Numbered from the stretch's first letter, positions 12,418-24,050 are shown. The stretch is DNA of 64,000 nt from Euptelea pleiosperma (GCA_035048495.1 CM068542.1:38655109-38719108), one strand, 5' to 3'. Program-made: numbers and translations. The notes: generated by a model not told the origin, from the letters alone.

Positions 12418-12620
12418 GCCCACCAACCATACTGAAAGTTTGGCCCACTTCCGAGTGTACCTACACACCAAAATCATCATCATCATTAGTGATTTCTAGT
12501 CATTGGATTTGAAAATTTTCATGACTGATTAGAAATCACCAATCATGATGATTTTTTGTACGTGGGTCTACCCATGGGTGGGCCAAAAATCCATGTGTGG
12601 CATTTTGGGAGGAGGGGACC
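12418..12620. repeat. Foldback repeat with GTTTGGCCCAC core
   Basis: The left arm contains TTTGGCCCACTTCCGAGTG and ACACACCAAAATCATCATC; the right arm contains GATGATTTTTTGTACGTGGG and GGGTGGGCCAAAAATCC. This is the same palindromic module as elsewhere, without recognisable outer ends. Confidence 0.65.
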
Positions 12621-13945
12621 AGCATAATGCTTATCAAAAGAAATGAAAAACTGAACACTACTATAATTTTTTTTTTGAAGGACTTTAAGTTGTGATTGGG
12701 AAATTACTCATAAAGGCAAGGTCAAATAATTTGATCTCAAACTCTAATTACCACCCCCCCCACCCCAAAAAAAAAAAAAAAAAAAAAAAATTGAACCAGA
12801 ACGATTGGACTCAGAGTACTTATCAATTCCAAAGTCACCGATTTTCAGACTCGGCATGCGTATTGTGTTATTTCAATTATCTTTCCAACCACCGAAACCG
12901 AGTCGACTAAGATGGTGCATGAGGCAATGTGGGCTTATGAGATGGTAAAATTAATCAAAGCAAGAGAATGTTATAACTTGGTCATAACCTGAAAATCAAG
13001 GACATAAATGGTAATTAAAATTTAAAACGAACTAGTTCCCAACTTTAAAAAGAAAAGAGGGGGGGCAAAAAGGATATACGGGGGGAGGATTAATGATATT
13101 GATAATGGGCACACCCATAAACAGCGACAAAAAAAGAAATGATGCCGTTTGCCACCCCACGCCATCCCTCCAAATAAAATGAGGACTTAGCTTTCCCTCT
13201 AAAATAAAATAAGCTTTAAATCTCTGTAGGTGATGTAAAATATTATTCCCACCGTACGCACTGATATGACATCATGCGCACGTTTGCACCACGCATACCT
13301 TCGTTTTCTCTCTATATTCTCTTCAGTTTAAACTCACTTCCTTCGTCAAATCAACTTTTCCATAAATTTAGATTTTTTAAGTCAATTTAATTACATTTCT
13401 TTTAATGTTTCGACGTGTCTTTCAAAACAGATTTTTGGATAAATAAATAAAAAATGTAGTATTTTTTCTCTGTTAAATATCTCAAACCATGCTCTGGGAG
13501 ACTGTTCGTGGAAGGACCCAGAGACTAGAAACGACAAAGACTCTGGAGTTTTAATGAACTCTCTGCTTGATTTTTTATTTTTTTTTTTTATTTTTTATTT
13601 TTATTAATTATCCGATCTCTCTGCTTGATGTTATCTGGGTCTAAAAATGACCCCCGACTAGAGAAAATGAAAGTACGTTGACACAACAATCTTGCATTTT
13701 CTACACCTCTGGATATTTGGTGCCAAATCGTCACTGGTTTCCCTTGCATGCTCTTTGATATGCATCTTGTGTAACAAGATTCTCGTCTTAGAGATCGGAT
13801 AATGTGGGTGGGTAGGATTTATATAGGTTTTGATGAGTTTTTGGTTCTAAAAGGTTAAGGGACTTTTTTTTTTTTTTCTTTATATTCTTCAATCTTATGA
13901 AAATTGCCGTTTTTCTGAAATAAAGAAGGTTAGCGTTTGTAATAC
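12621..13945. other. Intergenic stretch, nothing recognised
   Basis: Contains a C-run followed by an A-run at about 12753-12790 and several T tracts near 13570-13610. No gene or element boundary is supported. Confidence 0.5.
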
Positions 13946-14150
13946 CAAGGTTTAAAGATGGCCGTTATAACGATATAACGTACTGGGGGGTGTTACCCTT
14001 TTTCCATTATAACGGATATTGTATTGCAGAGGCAAAAATGAAAAAATAATGGCACTAAAATTCAAAATTTCAATAAAATTTATAAGGGGAAATAATGGAC
14101 ATTTCTTTAAACAATTTTTTTCAAAAAATAACGGTCGTTATTTTCGTTAA
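13946..14150. mobile_element. hAT-type MITE, right-truncated
   Basis: The left terminus CAAGGTTTAAAGATGGCCGT is intact and followed by the family's AACGG-rich interior. The right terminus is missing; similarity stops near TTATTTTCGTTAAG. Confidence 0.75.
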
Positions 14151-14333
14151 GTCACGTGTCATACATATCATCGGCCAAAGATGAATACCATATAAAGGAC
14201 AAAATCATTTCTACACCTGACCAATACTCCTTAGTCAACTCTCAAAACAGATACTGTGGGTGGGCATGATTTATATCGGTTTTTATGAGTTGTCGGGTTG
14301 AAAGGTTAAGGGACATTTTTTCTTTTGGAAAAA

Positions 14334-14724
14334 GATGTAACAAGGTATGCTTGAAACTGTTTCAAATGCCAAAGCATGATTTTTGTTACTCACCACTGTC
14401 ATGTGGGCCCACTGACCGTATGGATGTTTAGCCCACCCCTTGGTGGATATACACACCAAACATCACCTTGATTGGTAATCTATAACCATTAGTTTTTAAC
14501 ACTTTTTTTCACTTTTTAAGGCATTCTTATAGCCGTTGAATGTAACCATTTTTTGAGTACTAAAACCAACGGCTAAAACTCATTAAACAAGCTGATTTCT
14601 TGTATGAGTATCTATTAAGGGATGGGCTAAATATCCATGCGGTCGGTGGGCCCAGATGGCAGCTGTGACTATCAAAAATGCCACTTCCGCAAATGAAAAG
14701 ATCTCAGGTATACCTTGTTACACC
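14334..14724. mobile_element. Foldback element, GATGTAACAAGG family, copy 1
   Basis: Begins GATGTAACAAGGTATGC and ends with the inverse, GGTATACCTTGTTACACC. The arms remain inverse for more than 150 bp and enclose the GTTTAGCCCACCCC palindromic module. Length 391 bp against 389 and 394 bp in the two other full copies. No target duplication could be fixed because the inverse similarity fades gradually past the ends. Confidence 0.8.
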
Positions 14725-15131
14725 ACGACCCTTTTTTTTTTCCTTTATATCCCTCTTGAGAAAATCTTAGGAAAATTTCCGTTTTTCAAGGAAAATGAAG
14801 GTTCGAAGGTATGTCGTACATACTATCGGCCAAAGACAAAAACCAAAAAAGATGTCCATATTTAGTCTATTTAGGACAAAACCATCTCTATACCCGAACA
14901 GTATTCGTCAGTCACGTCTCTTGAAGAAAAATGATTAGTTAGAAGAATATGCATATTTTAGGAGAATTGTCACTTTTCAAGGATAATGCAGGTTCTAGAG
15001 TACATTGTACTATCCCTCAAAGAGGGATTTTTTTTCTTTCTAGATTTAGTTTATTTAGGGCGAAATCATCCCTACACCCAAACACTCCTGACTCCCTTAT
15101 CATTCATTTATAGGTTTTAAAAATGGGTCGT

Positions 15132-15520
15132 GATGTAACAAGGTATACCTGAGATCTTTTCATTTGCAGAGGTGGCATTTTTGGTAGTTACCACTGCCAT
15201 CTGGGCCCACTGACCGCATGGATGTTTAGCCCACCCCTTAATAGACATTCATACAAAAAATCAGCTTGTTAATGACTTTTAGCCGTTGGTTTTAGTACTC
15301 AAAAAATGGTTGCATTCAACGGCTATAAGAATGTCTTAAAAAGTGTTAAAAAGTGTTAAAATCTAATGGTTAAAGATTACCAATCAAGGTGATTTTTGGT
15401 ATGTATATCTACCAAGGGGTGGGATAAACATCCATGCGGTCAATGGGCCCAGATGGCATCAGTGACTACCAAAAATGCCGCGTCGGCAAATGAACAGTTT
15501 CAGGCATACCTTGTTACATC
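15132..15520. mobile_element. Foldback element, GATGTAACAAGG family, copy 2
   Basis: The left end GATGTAACAAGGTATACCTG and the right end CAGGCATACCTTGTTACATC are inverse. The inner arms carry the GGGCCCACTGACCGCATGG phrase and its inverse. 389 bp. Confidence 0.82.
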
Positions 15521-15586
15521 TTTTTCCTTTAAAAATTTCCCTGTCAAACCCGAATTCGTCTTCCAATATAGATTTTGCAATTCAAG

Positions 15587-15763
15587 ACGTCCATTTTTGG
15601 TCACTAAAGTTAGTGACCCATCTCAATCAATATATACCACCTGTACGTTTGACAAGTACCCTTGTTTTAAAAATTTTGAAATTTGAAATATTTTTTAGAA
15701 AACTGTCATGTCAGGGTACTTGTCAAGATGGGTCCCTAACTTAAGTGACCAAAAATGAACTCG
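15587..15763. mobile_element. Foldback MITE, CCATTTTTGGTCACT family, copy 1
   Basis: Inverse arms CCATTTTTGGTCACTAAAG and TTAAGTGACCAAAAATG, with a second inverse pair around GACAAGTACCC/GGGTACTTGTC. An 8-bp direct repeat AATTCAAG flanks it (15579-15586 and 15764-15771). Two further copies lie at 19265 and 35610. Confidence 0.72.
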
Positions 15764-15895
15764 AATTCAAGTGGTTATTTGTTGTTTGGATATGATTTGT
15801 TTTTTAAAGGAATTATTGTAAATAGATTAAAATCAAGAAAAAAGGAAGAAGATTAGTGTTTTATGATGATTTGGGTCATCTGATCCAAGGTTTAA

Positions 15896-16209
15896 AGGAC
15901 TCCGTTTTAATGGACTGGGGTGTTACCGTTAAGACGGATTGAAACGGCCAGGGGCAAAAATGAAAACCAATAGAATTTTACAGATTTTAATGGAAAAAAT
16001 GGCGCTGAAATTCAAATTTTGAAAATTTTTTAAAAAAAAAGAAGGAATTTAACGGATTTAACAGCCGTTTATTTTCACAAAAAATTTCAGAATTTAATGG
16101 CTGTTAAAACGAGAAAAAAAAATGGCCGTTGAATTCAAAGCGTCAAAACGTGTTTTAACAGAAACGGGCTTGGGGAGTTAACGTTTAAACGGCCATTTTT
16201 AAAACTATG
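15896..16209. mobile_element. hAT-type MITE with perfect 8-bp target duplication
   Basis: Left end CAAGGTTTAAAGG, right end TTTTTAAAACTATG. The perfect 8-bp duplication ATCTGATC is at 15888-15895 and 16210-16217. The interior is rich in AACGG and CCGTT words. 314 bp, non-coding. Confidence 0.9.
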
Positions 16210-16217
16210 ATCTGATC

Positions 16218-16754
16218 ATCAATATGAGTAATATACTAAGACATCTGTTATTTCATGCATGCTTTGAACTCTAGTCACCTTGTATACATTATAGACCACA
16301 TCACATTATACTTAGGGTCGGGATCTGGGACTTCTATTTTTGCATTGTCTTCTCAGTCGTGGATTCTGACAATCCAACGGGTTGACGGCGCTAAGCTAGC
16401 ATTCATTTTTTACCAAAGCAAACCACTGTTAGATTCTTGGAATCCACGATGGAGAAGACGAGTGTAAAAAAGGAGTCCCCAAAGTTGTTATATTTCGATC
16501 AATGTCGGCCACCTATGATCCCGGCGTGATCCATCCCGGACATATATTAAAAAAAAATAATGTGGACAAATCATTAAAAACTTGACTTGATCCATTTCAG
16601 CCTCTTTGGATGAAAAAAGCATAAAAAAATGGTTTGACTTGGCCAACTCGACTGGATTGGGCGATCCAACCGATCCAGATCACCCTATCCAGCGTGATTC
16701 GGTATACACGTTGGATCAGTGCGTTGGATTGCCTGGTCCCGAAGTAGTCTGCTA
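16218..16754. other. Intergenic stretch, nothing recognised
   Basis: No supported gene. A run of GATCCA/TGGATC words lies at about 16560-16730, resembling a similar patch near 32250-32330. Confidence 0.45.
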
Positions 16755-17074
16755 CAAGATTTGAAAAACGGCCGTTATAACGGATTCGGACCTACCCCGT
16801 TACGTTATGGACCGTTAAAACGCCCAGATAATAACTGCAGTTATAACGAAAATAACAACCGTTATTTTCTGGAAAATTTTGTGAAAAAAAAGTGGCCGTT
16901 ATTTTCGTATTTTTTTTTCATTTTTTTCCATTATTTTTTCGATATTTTCCATTTTTGAAATTTCAGCGCCATTTTTTTCATTTTTGCCCCTGAGTGTTTT
17001 TTTTTCGTTATAATGAAAAAAACGGTAACGCCCCCAGTCCGTTATACCGTTATAACGGTCCCCTTTAAACCTTG
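16755..17074. mobile_element. hAT-type MITE with 8-bp target duplication (7/8)
   Basis: The left end CAAGATTTGAAAAACGGCCG has drifted from CAAGGTTTAAA; the right end CCCCTTTAAACCTTG is intact. The flanks GTCTGCTA (16747-16754) and GTCTGTTA (17075-17082) differ by one base. 320 bp. Confidence 0.88.
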
Positions 17075-17082
17075 GTCTGTTA

Positions 17083-17715
17083 CTCCGCAAATAAGTATGC
17101 GTAGTTACTCGCTGATCAAGCTCTAAATATATAGAATTACTAGAGTTTAAATATGATATGGCAATGCTCGACTCTGGAGATTGCACAAATGGCTGCAATG
17201 TGCATGTCGGATTAAATAGTGAACTTTATTTTTGTATCAAAAAATTCATGTACACATAATTTGTGTCCTTCATCTTCATGTACCAATAAGTAGTGTTGGA
17301 CCAATGAGTTACCTCCCATATGGCTAGATGGCCTATAAACACCCTCCAATCAGAAAAACTTAACCATCCAATCGATGGAGCTAGAGAGCTAAAAGTATAT
17401 AGGAAATCATATTCATGGCAAAAAGGTCCAAAGAAATTAGTGTGATTTCTAAGGCATGACCCACAAATTAAGGGCATCGTTGGATCCTAAATCAAAGGGC
17501 TGTGGTGAAATAAGTTTTTGAATTTTGAAACGACACAGATCTCGAGGAATTATGATGAGTTGGTTTGACATGTAACATATTTGGCTTTTTAAAAGAGAGG
17601 TTGAAGATCTAGGTTACATTCCCCCATGATGATTTTGGAAAAGATAGGCAGAGAGATTAATTTATTTTTGTTCGAAAAAAAAAAAAAAAATAGGGTTAGC
17701 AAGTAAAGATCGAAT

Positions 17716-17718
<3 letters not shown>
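17083..17718. other. Intergenic stretch, nothing recognised
   Basis: No gene or element ends recognised. An A run lies near 17676-17690. Confidence 0.5.

Positions 17719-17753
<35 letters not shown>
17719..17753 (+). repeat. (AG)n microsatellite
   Basis: Uninterrupted AG dinucleotide run, followed by a G run. Confidence 0.95.
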
Positions 17754-17759
<6 letters not shown>

Positions 17760-18153
17760 AAGTAAAAGTAAGGGAAAGGTGAGAGGCTTTTTAATGGAGC
17801 TTTATGGAAAGTCAACAAGGCCCCGTCTTTCATGAATATCTTCACCGCCGAAGCGGAGGCAGATTTGCACCCCAAGATTCATCATCATTGCGTGATATTT
17901 AGGGTGCCCGGAAGAAAACAAATCCTACAGTGAACCAAGCGATGGAATGCTCATCAGCTCGATTTCCCTATTTTTTCTTTCCATCTCTATGTCCCTTCCA
18001 TTATTATCTACTCATCTCTCTCTCTCTCTCTAGCATGATGGCCGGGTACACAGATAGGAAACTATTTAGTCTGTGGCCTCCTTTTTTTTTACCCGGTGGA
18101 GCAGATAAAAAAACACGTGGCTCACTTTTTTGGGCTAAGTCACTCATGAACGG

Positions 18154-18332
18154 TTGGCCCACTACTTGATGGACTTTTACACCAACAATCAGTTTGATTG
18201 GTAATTAATAGTTTTTGATTCAATTCGAACGTATTTATGGGGTGATTTCTAGCTGTTGGATTCCCAGATTGAATGACTCGAGATCACCCAATCAAGTTCA
18301 TTTTTGGTGTGTAGGTCCATCAAGTGGTGGCA
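18154..18332. repeat. Foldback repeat with palindromic core, degenerate
   Basis: The left arm GGCCCACTACTTGATGGAC and the right arm GTCCATCAAGTGGTGGCATG are inverse, with ACCAACAATCAG/TTTTTGGTGTG inside. Same module as at 7672 and 12418. Confidence 0.65.
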
Positions 18333-18391
18333 TGTTATTATGCGTTTTACATGGAAGAATGCTTTGCATACTAATAGATAGATGAATATAC

Positions 18392-18590
18392 CAAGGTTTA
18401 AAAGAGGCCGGTTTAACGGTATAACGGACTGGGGGCGTTACCGTTAAAACTGTTAAAACAAATTATAACTGACTGGGCAGAAATGGGAAAGAAGGAAAAA
18501 AAAAGAAGGGAAAAATGGCGCTAAAATTCAAAATTTGAAAAACAAAATAACTGAAATTTAACATAAATAACGGCCGTCAAAATGGTTTTG
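18392..18590. mobile_element. hAT-type MITE, right-truncated
   Basis: The left terminus CAAGGTTTAAAAGAGGCCGG leads into the AACGG-rich interior. The right end is lost near 18590. Confidence 0.72.
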
Positions 18591-18811
18591 ATGTAATGAA
18601 AAATACAATTTTGGTTCAGCTGAAATCAGAAAAATTAGTATGCAAATAGTTGCATGCTTTTAGAGTATGCAAATGTGACTAGAAGGTGACACGTAACAAC
18701 TAAACCCATGTTAACCCAATGTTTTCGTCTCTCATTAACCAAGGTTAAGCAGAGTTTTGGTTGTTACATGTCGCTTTTTGGGCCGTATTTGCATACTCTT
18801 GAAGTCTAAAG

Positions 18812-19183
18812 CACGGTTTAAAGGAGGCCGTTTTAACGGTTAAACGGACTGGGGGTGTTACTGTTTAAACCGTTAAAACGGATAAACAGCCAAGGGCAAA
18901 AATAGAAAAAAATAGAATTTATCGGATTTTAACGGAAAAAATTAATGGCACTGAAATTCAAATTTTGAAATTTGAAAACTAAAAAAAACTGAATTTAACG
19001 GATTTAAGGGCCAATTTTTTACAAAATTTTAAACGGCTGTTTAAACGATTTTAACAGCCGTTTTATTCAAAACTGATAAAACTTAACGGCTGTTTTATTC
19101 AAAACCGATAAAACATGTTTAAACAGTTTTAAAGGAAACATGCTTGAGGCGTTACCGTTTAAATGGCCGTTTTTAAAACCATC
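18812..19183. mobile_element. hAT-type MITE with perfect 8-bp target duplication
   Basis: Left end CACGGTTTAAAGGAGGCCGT, right end GGCCGTTTTTAAAACCATC. The perfect duplication GTCTAAAG is at 18804-18811 and 19184-19191. The interior is dominated by TTTAAACGG and CCGTTTAAA words. 372 bp. Confidence 0.9.
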
Positions 19184-19264
19184 GTCTAAAGTACGCAACT
19201 TTGTTGAAATGGTGGACTGGTGCAGCCGCAAGTGTAAATATGGGCAATTTTCTAAGTATTTTCG

Positions 19265-19486
19265 GAGTCCATTTTTGGTCACTTGCTTTAGTGACCATCT
19301 TAATCACTTACTGCCTGTACACTTGGCACGTATTCATGAGAAATCATGTTATAAATTTCTAAAATTTGAACTTTTAATTTTAAAAAAGTCGTGGCAAGGT
19401 TGTCATGGGTACTTGTCAAGTTTACAGAGTTTAGTGATTGAGATGCATCCGATGCGTCACTATAGCAAGTGACCAAAAGTGGACTC
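19265..19486. mobile_element. Foldback MITE, CCATTTTTGGTCACT family, copy 2
   Basis: Left arm GAGTCCATTTTTGGTCACTT, right arm AAGTGACCAAAAGTGGACTC, with inner inverse phrases near TGTACACTTGGCACG and GGGTACTTGTCAAG. The flanks do not form a convincing duplication. Confidence 0.68.
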
Positions 19487-19597
19487 TATTCGTATGGTCG
19501 CAGTCTTCAGGACAAGTAATTAGTCAGATATTTGGTTAAGAGAGTGTCCCTGCCTGCCTGCCACAGTGCCACCTACTTAGGAGGTGGTAGTTAGTCA

Positions 19598-20237
19598 TTG
19601 TTTAAAAAGAACCGTTCTGTTATAACTGGCTGTTATAACGGTAACGCCCCAACCCCGTTATGTTATTTCAGATAGATTGGCTGACTTCTTTTACTTTATT
19701 GTGACTCGGTATACATATTGGTAACATTAACGGCCTCAAAATGTTGTTATTATTATTATTTTCAAAATAGTATTGATAACGGTAAAATAACGGATAATGG
19801 ATGGTATAGCCATAATTTTTTTTTGTTTTTTGCATATTTTGGCACATAATGTAATTGGAGCGTGAACACTATAACGGGATTATAACTTCAGTTATAACGT
19901 TTTTTTGAAAAACAGTTGTTATTTTGAAAAAAAAAATACTTTTCTCATAACTGATATTTAATCTCATAATTAATTAAAAATAAATAACATAGAAAAATGT
20001 ATAAACAATGTAAGCAGATAATAAATCAATGTAACGCCGTTACTCTTGGCTGTAATGACCATTATATATGTTGGTCGTTTTAATAGAAATACAACTACTA
20101 TTTTAGAAAATTATAAAAATAATTGAATTATGCTGCAAATACCTTTATAATTAACAGCCGTTATTTCATTTTTTTTAAGATAACAAGCATTATAACGGTC
20201 AGCTTACCGTCTTAACGGCCTTCTTAAAGATTGGTGG
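19598..20237. mobile_element. hAT-type MITE-like element, long and degenerate
   Basis: Begins ATTGTTTAAAAAGAACCG and ends CCTTCTTAAAGATTG, both degraded forms of the family ends. The interior has repeated GTTATAACGG and CGTTATTTT words. At about 640 bp it is twice the usual length. No target duplication found. Confidence 0.55.
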
Positions 20238-20501
20238 CTCGATGGAGAAGCCACGTGGCTCACTCTTAGAGACCACTGACCGTATGGATGTTTGGCCCAT
20301 CCCATACTGTGGTTGTACAAGTTAGCATGTAACTTGATCACCGGCTCAGCCGGACCAAAGATAAATTCTTTGGCTATTTTCCTTTAGATATTATTCTGTC
20401 TTTTATTTTTCTTCCGGAAACTTTATGAGAGAGAAGGTGGACTCGGGTGAAAGACCCTTGTCACCCCCCTCTCCTTCTTTTTAATAATCATACTTACCAG
20501 A
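20238..20501. other. WRKY upstream region with truncated foldback arm
   Basis: A left arm of the foldback module (AGACCACTGACCGTATGGATG then TTTGGCCCATCCC, about 20270-20300) is present without its right arm. I see no confident TATA box. This DNA would be the proximal promoter and upstream leader of the WRKY gene. Confidence 0.45.
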
Positions 20502-20632
20502 GAGAGAGAGAGAGTTTTCTCTTTGAGCACCAAGCCACCAAGACTTAGAAGAAGCTCAGAGAGAGAGAGAGAGAGTTCCCTTTGAGCACCAAGACTTAGA
20601 GGAAGCACAGAGGCTCAGAGAGAGAGAGAGAG
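20502..20632 (+). repeat. Interspersed (AG)n tracts in the WRKY 5' leader
   Basis: Three AG runs (about 20502-20517, 20560-20575 and 20617-20632) sit immediately upstream of the start codon. They are separated by two near-copies of a phrase containing TTTGAGCACCAAG. Purine-repeat leaders are common in plant transcripts; any regulatory role here is inference. Confidence 0.8.
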
Positions 20633-22974
20633 ATGTCGTCGTCTTCCCAAGTGATGCTAAACCAGGGGTTATTGGAGGATCAAGAGATTTCAGCTCACAT
20701 GGGTTTCTACGCACACGGGTCTTCTCCTCCTCCTAACTGGACCTTTCCTCCATATGGGTTTCATCAATCTATAAGAACTTCTATGGGAATTACAGATCTT
20801 ACTTCTCATCTCACTGCAGAAACCCTCTCTTCCACTACTGCTCCAAAGCACAGAGATCTTGCTGACTTCGTCGTTGCTCCTTCACTGCAGAGATCCACTG
20901 CTAATTTATGGTAAAATCAGTTCTCCATAGTCCCTATATATATCCACTGCTAGCTATTTTTAGAGAGTACTTCAAAGAAACAAAAAAATAAAGAAAACCA
21001 AGAAGAAGCAGCTTGATCATGGGTTCTTTTTCATGTCTTTAATTTATTCCCATTTTCAAAGAATTATGAAAACAATCATATAGAAGATTTTCATGCAGAA
21101 ACTAAGCTGTGTCTCTCATGGTTTTTTAATGATTTCATCAGGCCGTGGGGAGAAGTGGATGGGTGTTTAGGGATGAGTAGGAGATGTGTTGGAAATGGAA
21201 ATGATCATCATCATCTGGGAGTTGCTGCAATGAAGATGAAGAAAGTGAAATCAAGGAGGAAGATTAGAGAACCCAGGTTTTGCTTCAAGACCATGAGCGA
21301 CGTGGATGTGTTAGACGATGGTTACAAGTGGAGGAAGTACGGCCAGAAAGTGGTGAAGAATACACAGCATCCAAGGTACTCCATTTCTGCATTCACTTCC
21401 CTCTTTCCTTTCTCCTTTAATCATGCAGTCTCTCTCTCTTTTTCTCCCTTTCCATACTGGTTTCTTACATTCATAACTAGGCCCTACTGCATCTGCATGC
21501 TCTCCCTCTCTCTCTCATTATCTAGCTTTCTAGAGATTTATTACTTTGAAAACTAGGGTTTAATCCACATATATCCATGATTGCCTATATCATGTTTTGA
21601 AAACTAGGGTTCCATAAACCATGTTAAGCATCTTTTAGGGCACAGATGGAGAGATGATTATGGCTTTTTTGTAGTAAAATTATGTGAGCTCCTGTGGAAT
21701 ATTTATCATAACCCCATGGCTTCTTTTGTTTGTTTTCTGATGAAAAAGAAACTGATTTTACTCTTTAATTTGGCATGATGGGGTCAAGATCATCCCATCA
21801 AGAATTATTACCGAAGTAAGAATGGATTCATAATCGAGCAATTAATGGTTCCACTTTTCTTGTGCTCATTACCAGGTCTTCGTAAGAACACAACATGATC
21901 TACTAGATCGCAATACATGATAACAAAAATACAACTTAATTCGATGTCCTCAAATGGTTTTCAACACCTTTGTTTTTCTGCTATTATTCACTGGATGATC
22001 GGTGTGTACCGTGCCGCTGTGATCTGATTTCACCGGAAGATATAGTGTTGTGTATGTATAATGATGTTCATTGTACCTCTGCAGGTACGAAGTTGTGCTT
22101 ATAAGTTTATCCCTATTATTAATCCTCTAAGCACTTATCTTTGAACAGTCTATCCATGAACAGAGCTGTCCTTGCACCCAAACACCATAAGTCCCTCCCC
22201 TTCCTCTATGCATGGTCACCCTATAAAATTGAAAACCACTTATTTCAAAGAAGTACTCATTTACACTTCGACAGATATCCAAAAATGTCACAAAATTAAA
22301 TATGTTTTTTTTTTTTTCGCATTGCCAGTGCTAAATAAAAGCATTCAATCCTATTGGTCAATTTCTGTCTAGCTACATTGCTATAAGTACTTAGACTGTG
22401 TTTGGGATTGCGGTAATTTGGGCTTATAACGTATTACTGTAAGCGCGCGGTGGGTAAAAGCAATGTGTTTTGGTCTTTTTGGACGATTTTGTCATTTAGA
22501 TAAGATATTACAGACCGGCAAGAATGATTGTTTTGTCATTGAAGAAAGTTATATAAGGGTAGAAGGACAATTTCGGTATTTATAAAGTTTCACTTAAGAT
22601 TAGGAACTGCAGTTAAAAAATAAGCTATAAGCAGTTGAAAAATTATGTCTCCTTTTCCGTGAAAGTAGATGTTTTGATCCATTTGAAACCTCAAAAAGCA
22701 GTTTTTTGACTTATTTTCTGCAATGCCAAATGCAGCCTTAGAGGTCTTTCATTGTTCACCTTATAACCTTCGCCATAATATTTTACTGTATGTCGTGTAC
22801 AGGAGTTACTACCGTTGTACACAAGACAATTGCCGCGTGAAGAAACGGGTGGAGCGATTAGCGGAGGATCCACGGATGGTGATCACGACATATGAAGGAA
22901 GACATGCACATTCTCCATCACATGATCTGGATAACTCCCAAACTCAGTCGCAGATTAGCAATTTCTTCTGGTAG
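20633..22974 (+). CDS. WRKY13: WRKY transcription factor, group IIc, WRKY13 orthologue (three exons)
   Basis: A sequence-specific nuclear transcription factor binding W-box DNA. Exons are 20633-20910, 21142-21375 and 22803-22974, all with GT-AG introns, giving 227 residues. The WRKYGQK heptad is at residues 156-162. The zinc ligands are C176, C181, H205 and H207, spaced C-X4-C-X23-H-X-H as in group II. Intron 2 splits Arg171 in the HPR/SYYR segment, the conserved R-type position. The stretch before the domain ([20 protein letters not shown]) and the terminal SNFFW match Arabidopsis WRKY13 rather than WRKY12. That gene is described as promoting stem lignification and affecting flowering time. 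The N-terminal region is shorter than in Arabidopsis (about 300 residues in total) and lacks its acidic stretch. The ATG is the first in-frame one after the AG-rich leader. All exons are open. Confidence 0.97.
22394..22737. mobile_element. Tourist-like (PIF/Harbinger) MITE in WRKY intron 2
   Basis: The left end GACTGTGTTTGGGATTGC and the inverse of the right end, GGCTGCATTTGGCATTGC, match at most positions. TTA flanks both sides (22391-22393 and 22738-22740). It ends only 65 bp upstream of the exon 3 acceptor. 344 bp, non-coding. Confidence 0.8.
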
Positions 22975-23587
22975 TACACTATTTACGACATTAATCCATC
23001 ATCGGGCCGGGCTATGTACAAGTCTAGTTCATCACCGTCGTCCATTTTCACGATCCGAAAATAAAATGCTCATGATAGCCCTTGTTTGTTTAACCTCCTC
23101 TGTCGATGCGTATTAAATAAGAGGAGGTGAAACCGTTGATTTGCGATATCAATGGCACTGTTTGTTTAGGCTTGTACTTGTGATCTTGGCTTGGATAGAA
23201 GAGATAATCCTAGCTAAATTTACACTTGACTTTCTTCATTTTTCCCTTTTTTTTTTCCTGAATGGATGGTTAGGATCACTTTGAACTCTTATCGTTCAGG
23301 GTCCATATATCATACCCATGTCATAAAAAATGGAAAACAAAAATCTTCGCCGATCTACCTTTCAAAAATAAAAACATTCTTGCCTGATCCATTCTTCTTC
23401 AAGGATTTGCAGCTCTTTCTGTTTACAGCTTTGTGTATATGTACCAAGGGGTACGTGGCATACATCACATAAAGGGGTTTTTTGGTAAGACAGATTAAGT
23501 TGTGCAGAACCAATTTATATGGAACCGTCTTAAATTGAACTTGGATCGATCATCGTCTAGGTGCATTGGTAGTTAGAGAAAAACTTA
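22975..23587. other. WRKY downstream region
   Basis: Holds the 3' untranslated region. An AATAAA-like signal AAAATAAAATG lies near 23057 and GTATTAAATAAG near 23110. The polyadenylation site cannot be placed from sequence alone. No other gene is seen. Confidence 0.5.
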
Positions 23588-24050
23588 AGCCCTGCTTGGT
23601 TTGCTAGCACTGGGATGCAAATGCAGTCACTTGCCACAATTTGGGAATGCGTACATGATTGGTTGGGGGCTTGAAAATGAGCTTGCATGCAAGTGGTTGC
23701 CAAGCCCTTGCAAACTCAACAAAGTAGATGCAAGCAAGTATAGTCTAAGTCCCTGCTTGGTTCGCTGCACTGAGATGCATTTTGCACTCCAGTGCAAATG
23801 CAGTGAGTGGCAACGCACCCACTTGCCATGGTTTTTGGGCTGCACTTGCTTGCATCTATTTCATTGAGGAGTTTGCAAGTGCTTGGCAACCACTTGCACA
23901 TCAGCTCATTTGCACGGCCCCAACCAATCATGTGCATTCGAAAATCGGAGTGCGACTAACCAAAAAAGCATGGGAAGAGGGTGCAATGCCACTCACTGCA
24001 TTTGCCCTGGAGTGCAAAATGCATCTCAGTGCAGCGAAACAAGCAAGGCC
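23588..24050. mobile_element. Tourist-like (PIF/Harbinger) MITE, 463 bp, with internal second left end
   Basis: The left end AGCCCTGCTTGGTTTGC and the right end GCGAAACAAGCAAGGCC are inverse repeats flanked by TTA (23585-23587 and 24051-24053). A second left-type end, CCCTGCTTGGTTCGCTGCAC, begins near 23750 and matches the right end over more than 60 bp, better than the outer one. This suggests nesting or a left-end duplication. The sequence is rich in TGCA words. Confidence 0.8.

Noticed and set aside
20423..20608. Minus-strand frame rich in LSLSLS
   Set aside because: A translation of the AG microsatellite in the WRKY leader.
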